Assembly (NCBI RefSeq): GCF_017968885.1
Contig: NZ_CP072913.1
Location: 3,704,001 to 3,768,000, forward strand
Reading direction: 5' to 3'
DNA from: Pseudomonas sp. Tri1
GTDB taxonomy: Bacteria > Pseudomonadota > Gammaproteobacteria > Pseudomonadales > Pseudomonadaceae
Length of the DNA: 64,000 bases
Shown here: piece by piece, positions 1 through 8,916 of the stretch
Position numbering within the stretch: the first letter of the stretch is position 1
How the letters are laid out: each line of letters opens with the position of its first letter
Program-made: the position numbers and the translations under genes
Notes under the pieces: generated by a model
Database searches by the model: none
What the model saw: only the letters and a program-made list of their open reading frames with translations
What the model was told of the DNA's origin: nothing

Positions 1-146
1 GCGACATGATCGCCACCGGTACGCCGGAAGGCTTGGCGGACGTCGTGCCGGGCGATGAAGTGATCGTGGAAGTGGAAGGCGTCGGCCGCCTGGTCAACCA
101 AATTGTCAGCGAAGCCGAGTTCTTCGCATCCCGTAAAGAGGCGTGA
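1..146 (+). CDS. hpaG2: HpaG2-type decarboxylase/isomerase subunit, C-terminal end only
   Basis: The last 48 codons of a fumarylacetoacetate-hydrolase-fold protein are readable, with the family's typical ending: an ATGTPEG loop followed by a PGDEVIVEVEGVG strand. The window edge removes the rest. In the homoprotocatechuate pathway HpaG converts 5-oxo-pent-3-ene-1,2,5-tricarboxylate (OPET) to 2-oxo-hept-3-ene-1,7-dioate. Its TGA lies just ahead of hpaE, so the two are one transcript. The family is clear from the visible end. The G2 assignment rests on position next to hpaE and is inference. Confidence 0.8.
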   Translation, partial: DMIATGTPEGLADVVPGDEVIVEVEGVGRLVNQIVSEAEFFASRKEA

Positions 147-151
147 GCAGC

Positions 152-1612
152 ATGATCAAGCACTGGATCAACGGCCGCGAGGTCGAAAGCAAAGACGTTT
201 TCGTCAACTACAATCCGGCCACCGGCGAAGCCATTGGCGAAGTCGCCAGCGGCGGTGCCGAGGAAGTCGCCCAGGCCGTGGCGGCGGCCAAGGACGCGTT
301 CCCGAAGTGGGCCAATACGCCGGCCAAGGAACGCGCCCGGTTGATGCGCAAGCTCGGTGAACTGATCGAGCAGAACGTGCCGAAACTGGCCGAACTGGAA
401 ACCCTCGACACCGGCTTGCCGATCCACCAGACCAAGAACGTGCTGATCCCGCGAGCGTCCCACAACTTCGATTTCTTCGCCGAAGTCTGCACCCGCATGG
501 ACGGTCACACGTATCCGGTCGACGATCAGATGCTCAACTACACCTTGTACCAACCGGTGGGTGTCTGTGCGCTGGTGTCGCCGTGGAACGTGCCGTTCAT
601 GACCGCGACCTGGAAGACCGCGCCCTGCCTGGCCCTGGGCAACACCGCAGTGTTGAAAATGTCCGAGCTGTCGCCCCTGACCGCCAACGAACTGGGGCGT
701 CTGGCCGTTGAGGCCGGCATTCCCAACGGCGTGTTGAACGTGATCCAGGGATACGGTGCCACGGCCGGCGACGCGCTGGTGCGTCACCCGGATGTGCGAG
801 CGATTTCCTTCACCGGCGGCACTGCCACCGGCAAGAAAATCATGCAGACCGCCGGGTTGAAGAAGTATTCGATGGAACTGGGCGGCAAGTCGCCGGTGCT
901 GATTTTCGAAGACGCCGACCTTGAGCGGGCTCTTGATGCGGCGCTGTTCACCATCTTCTCGCTCAACGGTGAACGCTGCACCGCCGGCAGCCGGATCTTC
1001 ATCCAGGAAAGCGTCTATCCGCAGTTCGTCGCCGAGTTCGCCGCCCGCGCCAAACGCCTGATCGTCGGTGATCCTCAGGACCCGAAGACCCAGGTCGGCT
1101 CGATGATCACCCAGGCCCACTACGACAAGGTCACCGGCTATATCAAAATCGGCATCGAAGAAGGCGCCACGCTCCTGGCCGGCGGCCTGGAACGCCCGGC
1201 CAACCTGCCGACGCACCTGAGTCGCGGCCAGTTCATCCAGCCGACAGTGTTCGCCGACGTGAACAACCAGATGCGCATCGCCCAGGAGGAAATCTTTGGT
1301 CCTGTGGTTTGCCTGATCCCGTTCAAGGACGAGGCTGAAGCCTTGCAACTGGCTAACGACACCGAGTACGGCCTGGCGTCGTACATCTGGACCCAGGACA
1401 TCGGCAAAGCCCATCGCCTGGCCCATGGCATCGAGGCCGGCATGGTGTTCATCAACAGCCAGAACGTGCGCGACCTGCGCCAGCCTTTCGGCGGCGTGAA
1501 GGGTTCCGGAACCGGCCGCGAAGGTGGACAGTACAGCTTTGAAGTATTCGCCGAGATCAAGAACGTTTGCATCTCCATGGGCAGTCATCACATTCCGCGG
1601 TGGGGCGTATGA
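152..1612 (+). CDS. hpaE: 5-carboxymethyl-2-hydroxymuconate semialdehyde dehydrogenase
   Basis: NAD-dependent aldehyde dehydrogenase that oxidises the ring-cleavage product of homoprotocatechuate to its acid, in the cytoplasm. The product is 486 aa, close to the roughly 488 aa of E. coli HpaE, and resembles it along the full length as remembered. Visible landmarks are SPWNVPFMTAT near the N-terminal third, the Rossmann region FTGGTATGKK, MELGGKSP with the catalytic-base glutamate, NGERCTAGSR with the nucleophilic cysteine, and EEIFGPVV. The ATG at 152 was chosen because AAGAGG lies about 10 bases ahead. A GTG at 143 overlaps the hpaG2 stop but has no room for a ribosome binding site. Confidence 0.95.
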   Translation: MIKHWINGREVESKDVFVNYNPATGEAIGEVASGGAEEVAQAVAAAKDAFPKWANTPAKERARLMRKLGELIEQNVPKLAELETLDTGLPIHQTKNVLIPRASHNFDFFAEVCTRMDGHTYPVDDQMLNYTLYQPVGVCALVSPWNVPFMTATWKTAPCLALGNTAVLKMSELSPLTANELGRLAVEAGIPNGVLNVIQGYGATAGDALVRHPDVRAISFTGGTATGKKIMQTAGLKKYSMELGGKSPVLIFEDADLERALDAALFTIFSLNGERCTAGSRIFIQESVYPQFVAEFAARAKRLIVGDPQDPKTQVGSMITQAHYDKVTGYIKIGIEEGATLLAGGLERPANLPTHLSRGQFIQPTVFADVNNQMRIAQEEIFGPVVCLIPFKDEAEALQLANDTEYGLASYIWTQDIGKAHRLAHGIEAGMVFINSQNVRDLRQPFGGVKGSGTGREGGQYSFEVFAEIKNVCISMGSHHIPRWGV

Positions 1613-1728
1613 CTGTAGAAAAATCTGGTGATTAACCTTGTGGCGAGGGGCTTGAGCCATCCAGAGCATCAAGCTGTGACTTACCGATTGCTCGTACTCA
1701 ACAAGAACAATTTTTCAGGAGAATCATC

Positions 1729-2585
1729 ATGGGCGAAGTCGTCCTGGCTGCGAAAATCTGCCACGTTCCCTCGATGTACCTGTCGGAGCTGCCCGGCAAG
1801 CACCACGGCTGCCGTGCAGCGGCAATTGCCGGGCATAAGGAAATCGGGCGCCGTGCCCGTGAGCTGGGCGCCGACACCGCCGTGGTGTTCGACGTGCATT
1901 GGCTGGTCAACAGCGCCTATCACGTCAACAGTGGCGAACAATTCAAAGGTATCTACACCAGCAACGAGCTGCCGCACTTCATCAAGAACATGGAGTACGA
2001 GTATTCGGGCGCCCCGGAGCTGGGCGAGTTGATCGCCGCCGAGGCCAATGCCGCCGACGTGCGCACCCTGGCCCATAACATCCCGAGCCTGGAGCTGGAA
2101 TACGGCACGCTGGTGCCCATGCGCTACATGCACATGGACGTTCCGCAGGAACACAAATTCAACGTCGTATCAATTGCCGCCTGGTGCGCCTGGCATCGCC
2201 TGCAAGACAGCTTCACCTTTGGCGCCGCCGTACGCCGGGCCATCGAGAAAAGCGATCGCAAGGTGCTGGTGCTGGCCTCCGGTTCGCTGTCGCACCGGTT
2301 CTCCGACGATCGCAATGCCGAAGCCAATATCCATAACTGGACGCGCGAGTTCGACAAACAAGTCGACCTGCACGTCGTCGAACTGTGGCGCCAAGGCCGT
2401 TGGAAAGAGTTCTGCGCCATGCTCCCGGACTACGCCGAGCACTGCTTCGGCGAAGGCAAGATGCATGACACCGCCATGCTCCTGGGGCTGCTCGGGGGCC
2501 GGATTATGACAAGCCCGCCGAAATCATCACCGAGCCTTTTGGCAGCTCCGGCACCGGCCAGATCAACGCCATCTTTCCCGTTTGA
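1729..2585 (+). CDS. hpaD: Homoprotocatechuate 2,3-dioxygenase, frameshifted near its 3' end
   Basis: Class III (LigB-type) extradiol dioxygenase that opens the ring of 3,4-dihydroxyphenylacetate. The first ~255 codons match HpaD, including HVPSMYLSELPGKHHGC, VFDVHWLVNSAYH and ASGSLSHRF. At 2494-2498 (GGGGG) the frame breaks: the family's LGWxxYD segment becomes an unrelated tail, and the as-read frame runs to 2640, into hpaF. Adding one base there restores GWPDYDKPAEI and the conserved SSGTGQINAIFPV ending, stopping at 2585 (about 285 aa, normal length). Coordinates given are for the restored gene. Either a real mutation or a homopolymer sequencing error is possible. Confidence 0.88.
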
Positions 2586-2620
2586 GCAACAGCTTCACGC
2601 TGTCGTCGCAGGAGGCTTCC

Positions 2621-3013
2621 ATGCCGCACTTCATTGCTGAATACACCGACAACATCGAACAGCAGGCCGACCTGCCCGGCCTGTTTGAAAAGGTCCACAC
2701 CTTGCTGGGCGACAGCGGCGTGTTTCCCCTGGGCGGCATCCGCAGCCGCGGCGTGCGCCTGGACACCTGGCGCATGGCCGACGGCAAGCACGACTACGCC
2801 TTCGTGCACATGACGCTGAAAGTCGGCCACGGTCGCGATTTGGCCACGCGCCAGAAAGTCGCGGAAAAACTCTTCGAGGTAATCACCGCACACTTCGCCG
2901 ACCTCCAGGCCCAACGTTTGCTGGCCCTGTCGTTCGAGATGATCGAGCTGCACGAACAGCTTAACTTCAAGGCCAACAACGTCCATGCCTTCCTCAAGGC
3001 CCAGCCACGTTAA
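2621..3013 (+). CDS. hpaF: 5-carboxymethyl-2-hydroxymuconate delta-isomerase
   Basis: Small tautomerase-superfamily enzyme (130 aa) that isomerises 5-carboxymethyl-2-hydroxymuconate ahead of HpaG. The mature protein begins with Pro2 (MPHF), the expected catalytic N-terminal proline. The start at 2621 follows GGAGG at 2611 at good spacing. An upstream in-frame TTG at 2582 would hide the proline and is unlikely. The restored hpaD stop lies 36 bases upstream, consistent with one operon. HVHAFLK-like and ALSFEMIEL segments agree with the family as remembered. Confidence 0.9.
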   Translation: MPHFIAEYTDNIEQQADLPGLFEKVHTLLGDSGVFPLGGIRSRGVRLDTWRMADGKHDYAFVHMTLKVGHGRDLATRQKVAEKLFEVITAHFADLQAQRLLALSFEMIELHEQLNFKANNVHAFLKAQPR

Positions 3014-3064
3014 ACCTGCCTACCCGCTCGTCCCATCGGCCTCTCTGACAAAAAGTACAAGATC

Positions 3065-4369
3065 ATGAGCACAGCCAATACCGCCGACACTGCCGGCACC
3101 ATCGCGCACGACCGCACCCATGCCACCATCACCTGGCGGCTGATGCCGTTGCTGCTGGTCTGCTATCTCTTCGCCCACCTGGACCGTATCAACATCGGCT
3201 TTGCCAAGATGCAGATGAGCGCCGACCTGCAATTCAGCGACACGGTCTACGGCTTCGGCGCCGGTCTGTTCTTCATCGCCTATGCGCTGTTTGGCGTACC
3301 GAGCAACATGGCCCTGGACCGGGTCGGCCCACGCCGTTGGATCGCGACACTGATGGTGGTCTGGGGCGCCTTGTCCACCGGCATGTTCCTGATTGAAAGC
3401 GCAGCTGGCTTCTACGTCTTGCGTTTCCTGCTAGGGGTGGCCGAGGCCGGCTTCTTCCCGGGGATCCTGGTTTTTCTCAACCGCTGGTACCCGGCCCGGC
3501 GCCGAGCCCAGGTGACCGCACTGTTCGCCATCGCCGTGCCGATGGCCGGGGTGATCGGCGGGCCGTTGTCCGGTGGCATTCTGGAGCAGTTCCATGATCT
3601 TGGCGGTTTGCGCGGCTGGCAGTGGATGTTCGTCATCGAAGGGCTGCCGGTGATCCTGCTCGGCCTGGTGGTACTCAAGTGCCTGCCGGACAACTTCGAG
3701 GTGGTCAGTTGGCTCACGCCGCAAGCCAAGCAGCAACTGCGCGAACAACTGAGCGTTGAAGAGCAAGGCAAATCGATTACCTCGTTCTCGGCGATCCTCA
3801 ACAACCCGCAGGTCTGGTTGCTGGTGGCGGTGTATTTCGCGGTGATGCTGGCGGTCAATACCCTCGCCTTCTGGATGCCCACCTTGATCCACGGCGCCGG
3901 CATCGGCAGCGACGGCAAGGTCGGGCTGCTCAGCGCTGTGCCCTACCTGGCCGGCTGCTTCTTCATGATCGGCTGCGGACGGTCCTCCGATCGCAATCGC
4001 GAACGGCGTTGGCACCTGTGTGTACCGCTGCTGATGGCGGCGGCCGGCATCGCGCTCGCCGGGCTCTCGCCCAGCAACCCGACCCTGGTGCTGGCTGGCC
4101 TGATTGTCGCCGGCATGGGCGCCAGCGCGGCGTTGCCGATGTTCTGGCAGCTGCCAGCGGCCTTCCTGTCCAACAGCACCCAGGCCGCCGGCATTGCCCT
4201 GATCAGCTCCTTCGGCAGCATCGCTTCATTCTTCGCCCCCTACCTGATCGGTTGGATGCGCGACACCACCCAGAGCGCCAGCCTGGCCCTGTATGCGCTG
4301 GCGCTGCTCATCGCCCTTGGCGGCCTGCTGGTGCTGCGCACCCGGGCCGCCATCGTCAATCCTCACTAA
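3065..4369 (+). CDS. hpaX: 4-hydroxyphenylacetate permease (MFS)
   Basis: Major-facilitator transporter of 434 aa with about 12 hydrophobic segments, of the anion:cation symporter subfamily that contains HpaX and phthalate or glucarate permeases. The N-terminal signature LDRINIGFAKMQM and the loop after TM2 (GVPSNMALDRVGPRRWIA) are characteristic. It lies between hpaF and hpaH, as in enterobacterial hpa operons, so 4-HPA or homoprotocatechuate is the likely substrate. The exact substrate is inferred from context. Confidence 0.88.
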   Translation: MSTANTADTAGTIAHDRTHATITWRLMPLLLVCYLFAHLDRINIGFAKMQMSADLQFSDTVYGFGAGLFFIAYALFGVPSNMALDRVGPRRWIATLMVVWGALSTGMFLIESAAGFYVLRFLLGVAEAGFFPGILVFLNRWYPARRRAQVTALFAIAVPMAGVIGGPLSGGILEQFHDLGGLRGWQWMFVIEGLPVILLGLVVLKCLPDNFEVVSWLTPQAKQQLREQLSVEEQGKSITSFSAILNNPQVWLLVAVYFAVMLAVNTLAFWMPTLIHGAGIGSDGKVGLLSAVPYLAGCFFMIGCGRSSDRNRERRWHLCVPLLMAAAGIALAGLSPSNPTLVLAGLIVAGMGASAALPMFWQLPAAFLSNSTQAAGIALISSFGSIASFFAPYLIGWMRDTTQSASLALYALALLIALGGLLVLRTRAAIVNPH

Positions 4370-4381
4370 GAGATCCTTGCC

Positions 4382-5185
4382 ATGCTCGACCAGAACCTCA
4401 TCCAACAAGCCGCCGCCCGCCTCGACCATGCCGAACGTTCGCGCGAACAGGTGCGCCAGTTTTCCCTCGACCACCCGGACATCACGATCGATGATGCCTA
4501 CGCCATCCAGCGCGCCTGGGTCGCACAAAAGATCAAGGACGGCCGCAAGCTGGTCGGCCACAAGATCGGCCTGACGTCCCGGGCCATGCAGGTTTCGTCG
4601 AACATCACCGAACCGGACTACGGCGCGCTGCTGGACGATATGTTCTTCGACGAAGGCACCGACATCCCGTTCGAACGCTTCATCGTGCCGCGGGTGGAAG
4701 TCGAACTGGCGTTCATCCTCGGCAAGCCGTTGAAGGGCCCGAACGTGACCGTGTTCGATGTGCTGGACGCCACCGAATGGGTGATCCCGGCGCTGGAAAT
4801 CATCGACGCACGTATCCAGCAGATCGACCCACAGACCAAAGCGACCCGCAAGGTCTTCGACACCATTTCCGACAATGCCGCCAACGCCGGTGTGGTCATG
4901 GGCGGGCGCGCCGTACGGCCCACTGAGATCGACCTGCGCAAGGTGCCGGCGGTGCTCTACCGCAACGGCGTGATCGAAGAATCCGGCGTCTCGGCGGCCG
5001 TGCTCAATCATCCGGCCAAAGGCGTGGCCTGGCTGGCAAACAAGTTGGCGGCCTACGACGTGACGTTGCAACCGGGGCAAATCATTCTCGGTGGCTCCTT
5101 CACCCGCCCCGTGGCAGCCAACCCGGGCGATACCTTCCACGTCGACTACGACATGCTCGGTTCCATCGCTTGCCGTTTCGTCTGA
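4382..5185 (+). CDS. hpaH: 2-oxo-hept-4-ene-1,7-dioate hydratase
   Basis: Hydratase of the MhpD/HpaH family, 267 aa, adding water to 2-oxo-hept-4-ene-1,7-dioate to give the aldol substrate of HpaI. The family motifs [13 protein letters not shown] and the metal-binding [13 protein letters not shown] are present, followed by the conserved [10 protein letters not shown]. The start is 12 bases after hpaX and its stop is 14 bases before hpaI, in the middle of the operon. Confidence 0.93.
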   Translation: MLDQNLIQQAAARLDHAERSREQVRQFSLDHPDITIDDAYAIQRAWVAQKIKDGRKLVGHKIGLTSRAMQVSSNITEPDYGALLDDMFFDEGTDIPFERFIVPRVEVELAFILGKPLKGPNVTVFDVLDATEWVIPALEIIDARIQQIDPQTKATRKVFDTISDNAANAGVVMGGRAVRPTEIDLRKVPAVLYRNGVIEESGVSAAVLNHPAKGVAWLANKLAAYDVTLQPGQIILGGSFTRPVAANPGDTFHVDYDMLGSIACRFV

Positions 5186-5199
5186 TCGGAGACCGGTTC

Positions 5200-5997
5200 A
5201 TGGACATGCCTATCAACACCTTCAAACAACGCCTGCGCAGCGGTGAAGCGCAGATCGGCCTGTGGCTGGGCCTGGCCGATGCGTACTGTGCCGAACTCGC
5301 CGCCAACGCTGGCTTCGACTGGTTGCTGATCGACGGCGAACACGCGCCCAACGACTTGCGCACGCTGCTCGGCCAGCTCCAAGCCGTGGCACCCTACCCC
5401 AGCCAGCCGGTGATCCGCCCGGTGATTGGCGACACCGCGCTGATCAAGCAAGTGCTCGACATCGGCGTGCAAACCTTGCTGGTACCTATGGTGGAAAGCG
5501 CCGACCAGGCGCGCGAGCTGGTGCGTGCCATCCACTACCCACCCCACGGGGTGCGCGGGGTCGGCAGCGCGCTGGCCCGAGCGTCGCGCTGGAACAGCAT
5601 CCCCGGCTACCTCGACAAGGCCGATGAACAGATGTGCCTGCTGGTGCAGATCGAAAGTCGCGAGGGCCTGGCTAACCTGGACGCCATCGCAGCGGTGGAC
5701 GGTGTTGACGGGGTGTTCATCGGGCCGGCGGACCTGAGCGCGTCCATGGGCTTTCGTGGCAATCCCGGGCACCCGGATGTGCAAGCCGCCATCGAGGACG
5801 CCATCGGCCGCATCCGCCAGGCTGGTAAAGCGGCCGGGATTCTCAGTGCCGATGAAAAGCTGGCTCGGCGATACATCGAACTTGGCGCCGCGTTTGTCGC
5901 GGTGGGCGTGGACACCACGGTGTTGATGCGCGGTTTGCAGACCCTTGCCGCGACGTTCAAAGACACACCAAAGCCTGCGGCGGGTGGCGTGTACTGA
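5200..5997 (+). CDS. hpaI: 4-hydroxy-2-oxo-heptane-1,7-dioate aldolase
   Basis: Class II metal-dependent aldolase (265 aa) cleaving 4-hydroxy-2-oxoheptanedioate to pyruvate and succinate semialdehyde, the last step of the lower pathway. It shows the HpcH/HpaI signature: [15 protein letters not shown], the glycine-rich [19 protein letters not shown] loop, and the metal-ligand strands VLVQIES and [16 protein letters not shown] 5200 has GGAG about eight bases upstream; ATG 5206 is a second possibility. It is the last gene of the + operon; a perfect inverted repeat follows. Confidence 0.95.
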   Translation: MDMPINTFKQRLRSGEAQIGLWLGLADAYCAELAANAGFDWLLIDGEHAPNDLRTLLGQLQAVAPYPSQPVIRPVIGDTALIKQVLDIGVQTLLVPMVESADQARELVRAIHYPPHGVRGVGSALARASRWNSIPGYLDKADEQMCLLVQIESREGLANLDAIAAVDGVDGVFIGPADLSASMGFRGNPGHPDVQAAIEDAIGRIRQAGKAAGILSADEKLARRYIELGAAFVAVGVDTTVLMRGLQTLAATFKDTPKPAAGGVY

Positions 5998-6012
5998 TAG
6001 CAACACAAACCT

Positions 6013-6109
6013 CTTGTGGCGAGGGCGCTTGCTCCCCCTGGGTCGCGCAGCGCCCCCGCTTTCTTATGATTGCTACGCAATCGAGCGGGAGCAAGCGCCC
6101 TCGCCACAA
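6013..6109. repeat. REP-type inverted pair between hpaI and hpaR
   Basis: Two copies of a 23-base unit (6014-6036 and 6087-6109) are perfect reverse complements separated by about 50 bases. The unit is the GTGGCGAGGGCGCTTGCTCC variant of the REP family seen across the window. It sits exactly between the convergent ends of hpaI and hpaR, so a bidirectional terminator or mRNA-stabiliser role is likely, though there is no T-run. Confidence 0.85.
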
Positions 6110-6135
6110 AAGCCAAGCGGGACCGCCTGGATGTC

Positions 6136-6558
6136 TCAGCGCCTGATCGCTTTCAAGTCATTGAGCAACCCCAGCAACGTCTGCAATTTTTCCTCCCCCA
6201 ACTGACCCTGCAAGCGCTGATAGTTCGCCTCCATGCTCTGGCTCATCGAATCGAAGCTTGCCTGCCCCTGGGGTGCCAGGCGCACCAGCACCCGCCGCTG
6301 ATCCTGTTCGGCCTTGCGCCGCTCCACCATGCCCGCCGCTTCCATACGCACCAATACGCCGGTCATGCTGGGCTTGAGAATGCAGGCCAGTTCGGCCAGA
6401 CGATTGATCTCCAGCTCATCGTGCTGGCTGAGAATACGAATGACCCGCCACTGCTGTTCGGTCAAGCCGTGCTGATTGAGGGAAGGACGGAAAAAACCCA
6501 TGGCCGCTTCACGGGCCTGTAGCAGGGTCAGGGTCAAGGATTGGCGCGGTTTGGGCAT
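6136..6558 (-). CDS. hpaR: MarR-family repressor of the homoprotocatechuate operon
   Basis: A 140-aa winged-helix regulator of the HpaR subgroup, beginning MPKPRQSLTLTLLQAREAAM. The recognition helix lies in the LAELACILKPSMTGVLVRMEAAG segment, followed by the wing ERRKAEQDQRRVLVRL. HpaR in E. coli represses the meta-cleavage genes and is relieved by 4-HPA or its products; that role is inferred here from family and position. A 22-bp palindrome 23 bases upstream of the start suggests autoregulation. Confidence 0.9.
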   Translation of the reverse strand: MPKPRQSLTLTLLQAREAAMGFFRPSLNQHGLTEQQWRVIRILSQHDELEINRLAELACILKPSMTGVLVRMEAAGMVERRKAEQDQRRVLVRLAPQGQASFDSMSQSMEANYQRLQGQLGEEKLQTLLGLLNDLKAIRR

Positions 6559-6580
6559 GGAGAGTGGTCGCGAAAGAAGA

Positions 6581-6602
6581 TTTAGTTAATGAGTTAACTA
6601 AA
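6581..6602. promoter_or_regulatory. Candidate HpaR operator (palindrome)
   Basis: Two 10-base arms, TTTAGTTAAT and GTTAACTAAA, match as inverted repeats at 9 of 10 positions around a 2-base centre. This is the size and AT-rich style of MarR-family operators, and it lies just upstream of hpaR. The identity of the bound protein is inference. Confidence 0.6.
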
Positions 6603-6683
6603 TATTAACAGCTTCCATCCAATACCGAACCATTCATTCAAAGAGTCTGGATCAGGATCAAGTAGCCTTGAACCATCGGTCCC

Positions 6684-6712
6684 CGCGGCGAGGGAGCTTG
6701 CTCCTGCGCCAC
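6684..6712. repeat. Single degenerate REP unit
   Basis: GCGGCGAGGGAGCTTGCTCC followed by TGCGCCAC forms an imperfect palindrome of the REP family between the C1 reductase stop and the hpaR operator. No partner copy was seen nearby. Confidence 0.55.
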
Positions 6713-6733
6713 GGGATTGCTGTCGATGCAGGC

Positions 6734-7675
6734 TCAAGCGCCTTTGATCACACCCTTGAGCACCGCTTTGAAATGCTCGACCTGCTCCTCGCTGAACTGG
6801 CCGAACACCTTATCCTGCTGCGCCTTGGCAATCGCCCAGAGCCCTTCGGTTTCATCGACACCCTTGCCGGTCAGGCGCACTCGATCGCCTTCATCGCTCA
6901 CCAGGCCCTTGCGCTTGAGGTTGGCCACGGCTTCTTCGATCTCGCGCACCGGCATCGCCACTTCCCGCTGCAGATCGCAAAGGCTCAGCCCGGCGTCGTT
7001 CTCCAGCACCATCAACATCCGCGCTTCACTGGTACGCAACCCAGTGGACAACTGGCGAGGTTGGTAGCTGGCCTGGTAGGCCCGCAACGCTTGGGTCATC
7101 AGGTAATACAGATTGTGGCTCAAGCGACCTTGGAAGTGGCTGCTGGGGGACTGCCCCTCTTCCCGTTTGGTCATGCGGGTGTGGGGCAAGACCATCGAGT
7201 AGGCACCCTGGTGATAGAGCAACGGGGAACGCCCAAAATCGTCAAAGGCCACGACCTTGCCGATCATGATCCAGTGATCGCCGCCGTCAACCTGTTGGAA
7301 TTTTTCACAGTGAAAACGCGCTGAGCAGTCCACGAACACCGGAGCGCCACCTTCGCCGGCCTCGTACTCGATCTCGGCGAAGCGGTCCTCCTTGGGCCGG
7401 GCGAAGTTGTTCGACAGGTCGATCTGGTCGGCGGCCAGCACGTTCACGGCAAAATGGCTGGAAGCTTCGAACACGCCGTGGCTGCTGGAGCGTTTGTCGA
7501 TGCTCCAGAGGATCAGCGGCGGGTCCAGGGACACCGAATTGAAACTGTTGGCCGTCACGCCGACCTTGCGGCCGTCGTCAGTCGCGGCGGTGACCACGGT
7601 CACGCCAGTGGCAAAGTTGCCCAGGGCGCGGCGGAACGCGCGGGTGTCGAAAGCGGTATCGCAAACATTAGACAT
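6734..7675 (-). CDS. C1-hpah: 4-hydroxyphenylacetate 3-hydroxylase, flavin reductase component (C1 type)
   Basis: A 313-aa NADH:FMN oxidoreductase that supplies reduced flavin to the oxygenase encoded just upstream on the same strand. Residues ~10-165 are a flavin-reductase domain (FRRALGNFATGVTVVTA; VTANSFNSVSLDPPLILWSI; GDHWIMIGKV). Residues ~180-313 form a MarR-like winged-helix domain, the arrangement of Acinetobacter baumannii C1, where 4-HPA binding to that domain stimulates reduction. GGGAG lies about six bases before the ATG. The two-component C1/C2 system differs from the enterobacterial HpaBC pair. Confidence 0.93.
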   Translation of the reverse strand: MSNVCDTAFDTRAFRRALGNFATGVTVVTAATDDGRKVGVTANSFNSVSLDPPLILWSIDKRSSSHGVFEASSHFAVNVLAADQIDLSNNFARPKEDRFAEIEYEAGEGGAPVFVDCSARFHCEKFQQVDGGDHWIMIGKVVAFDDFGRSPLLYHQGAYSMVLPHTRMTKREEGQSPSSHFQGRLSHNLYYLMTQALRAYQASYQPRQLSTGLRTSEARMLMVLENDAGLSLCDLQREVAMPVREIEEAVANLKRKGLVSDEGDRVRLTGKGVDETEGLWAIAKAQQDKVFGQFSEEQVEHFKAVLKGVIKGA

Positions 7676-7746
7676 GCAAGACTCCCGGCCGCCTCAGGTG
7701 ACGGCCTCGATTGTTGTTATATGAGCCGGGCTCGGTGTGCGAGCGG

Positions 7747-8916
7747 TCAAACCATGGTGGGATCGGGCTCCAGGCCCATCAATTCACGACCGAGGATCTG
7801 CGCACAGACGTCGTAGTCGGTGTAGGCGTGAGCGCCCGTGAGGTGGGCATCGCGGAACAGTCGCTGCAGTTCGTTGTTCTCAAACCACGCGCCACCACCG
7901 GCCGCCTCCATCAGGCGATCCACCGCCTGGATGCACATCTTGGTGGCATAGGCCTGGTTGGTTCGCCAGAACGCCAGGGTTTCACGGCTGGGGTATTGCT
8001 GGCGCTCGCCGTGCTCGGCATGCTCCTGCCAAGTCTTTTCCAGAAAAGCACGGGCCGCCGCCACCTGGTGGGTAGACTCGGCCAGACGCATCAAGGCTGG
8101 CGTTGCGGCACCGACCGCAGCACCGGTGTAGGCGCGCACGCGGTTGCGGGTTTTCTCGCGAAAGACCTCCAGCATACGTTCGGCTACGCCCAGGCTGACG
8201 GTGGAAAACCCACTGGCGAAATACGGACGATACGGCGAGTAGAAAATCTTGCTGTCGGGGTACAGGCCAAACCCGCCGGACGTGCCTTCCATCATGTCCT
8301 TGGCTTTCTGGATCCGATGCTCCGGCACAAAAGCCTTGTCAACGATCAACGTCTTGCTGCCACTGCCGCGCATGCCCACCGCGAACCAGTCATCGCGAAT
8401 CTCATAATCGCTGCGAGGCAACACGGCGAAGCAATAGTCCTGGGTGCCTTCAGCGTTTTTGCGGCGAAACCCCATGATCGCCCACTCGGCATGGTCGCAA
8501 CCACTGCTCCAGCCCATCTCACCGCTGAACGTCACACCCCCCTCGACTTCCTCGGTGCGGCCAAACGGCGCGATGCTACTGCTGGCGGTAGCATCGGGAT
8601 CATCGCCCCAGATTTCCTGCTGGGTCTTGGCCGGGAACATCGCCAGCTGATGGCTGTGGGTGCACAACAGGCTCATGGCCCAGGCGGTGCTGGCGCAAGA
8701 ACCGGCCAACAATGCGATGCAATCGGCAAACTGTGGCAGGGAAATCTCCATGCCCCCGTACTTTTTCGGCTGGAAGGCCTTGTGCATGCCGATGCCTTTG
8801 AGCAGGGCTATATTCTCGGCAGGGACGGTACGATCCTTTTCCGCCTGGAAGGCATTGGCGGCAATCGCCGGCAGGATAGGCTTGAGGTCTTCGAGCAGCG
8901 GATTTGGCTTTTTCAT
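7747..8916 (-). CDS. C2-hpah: 4-hydroxyphenylacetate 3-hydroxylase, oxygenase component (C2 type)
   Basis: Flavin-dependent oxygenase of acyl-CoA-dehydrogenase fold, 389 aa, hydroxylating 4-HPA to homoprotocatechuate with FMNH2 from C1. It carries long stretches remembered from A. baumannii C2: ATASSSIAPFGR, GWSSGCDHAEWAI, KAKDMMEG, GFGLYPDSKIFY, RDAHLTGAHAYTDYD and the C-terminus EPDPTMV. The Acinetobacter protein has about 30 more N-terminal residues. C2 precedes C1 by 71 bases in one - operon divergent from the oxidoreductase at 9229. Confidence 0.94.
   Translation of the reverse strand: MKKPNPLLEDLKPILPAIAANAFQAEKDRTVPAENIALLKGIGMHKAFQPKKYGGMEISLPQFADCIALLAGSCASTAWAMSLLCTHSHQLAMFPAKTQQEIWGDDPDATASSSIAPFGRTEEVEGGVTFSGEMGWSSGCDHAEWAIMGFRRKNAEGTQDYCFAVLPRSDYEIRDDWFAVGMRGSGSKTLIVDKAFVPEHRIQKAKDMMEGTSGGFGLYPDSKIFYSPYRPYFASGFSTVSLGVAERMLEVFREKTRNRVRAYTGAAVGAATPALMRLAESTHQVAAARAFLEKTWQEHAEHGERQQYPSRETLAFWRTNQAYATKMCIQAVDRLMEAAGGGAWFENNELQRLFRDAHLTGAHAYTDYDVCAQILGRELMGLEPDPTMV

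Noticed and set aside
2586..2640. hpaD extending to 2640 as a genuine longer protein
   Set aside because: The extra tail replaces a conserved C-terminus that is readable one frame over, and it overlaps hpaF's start.
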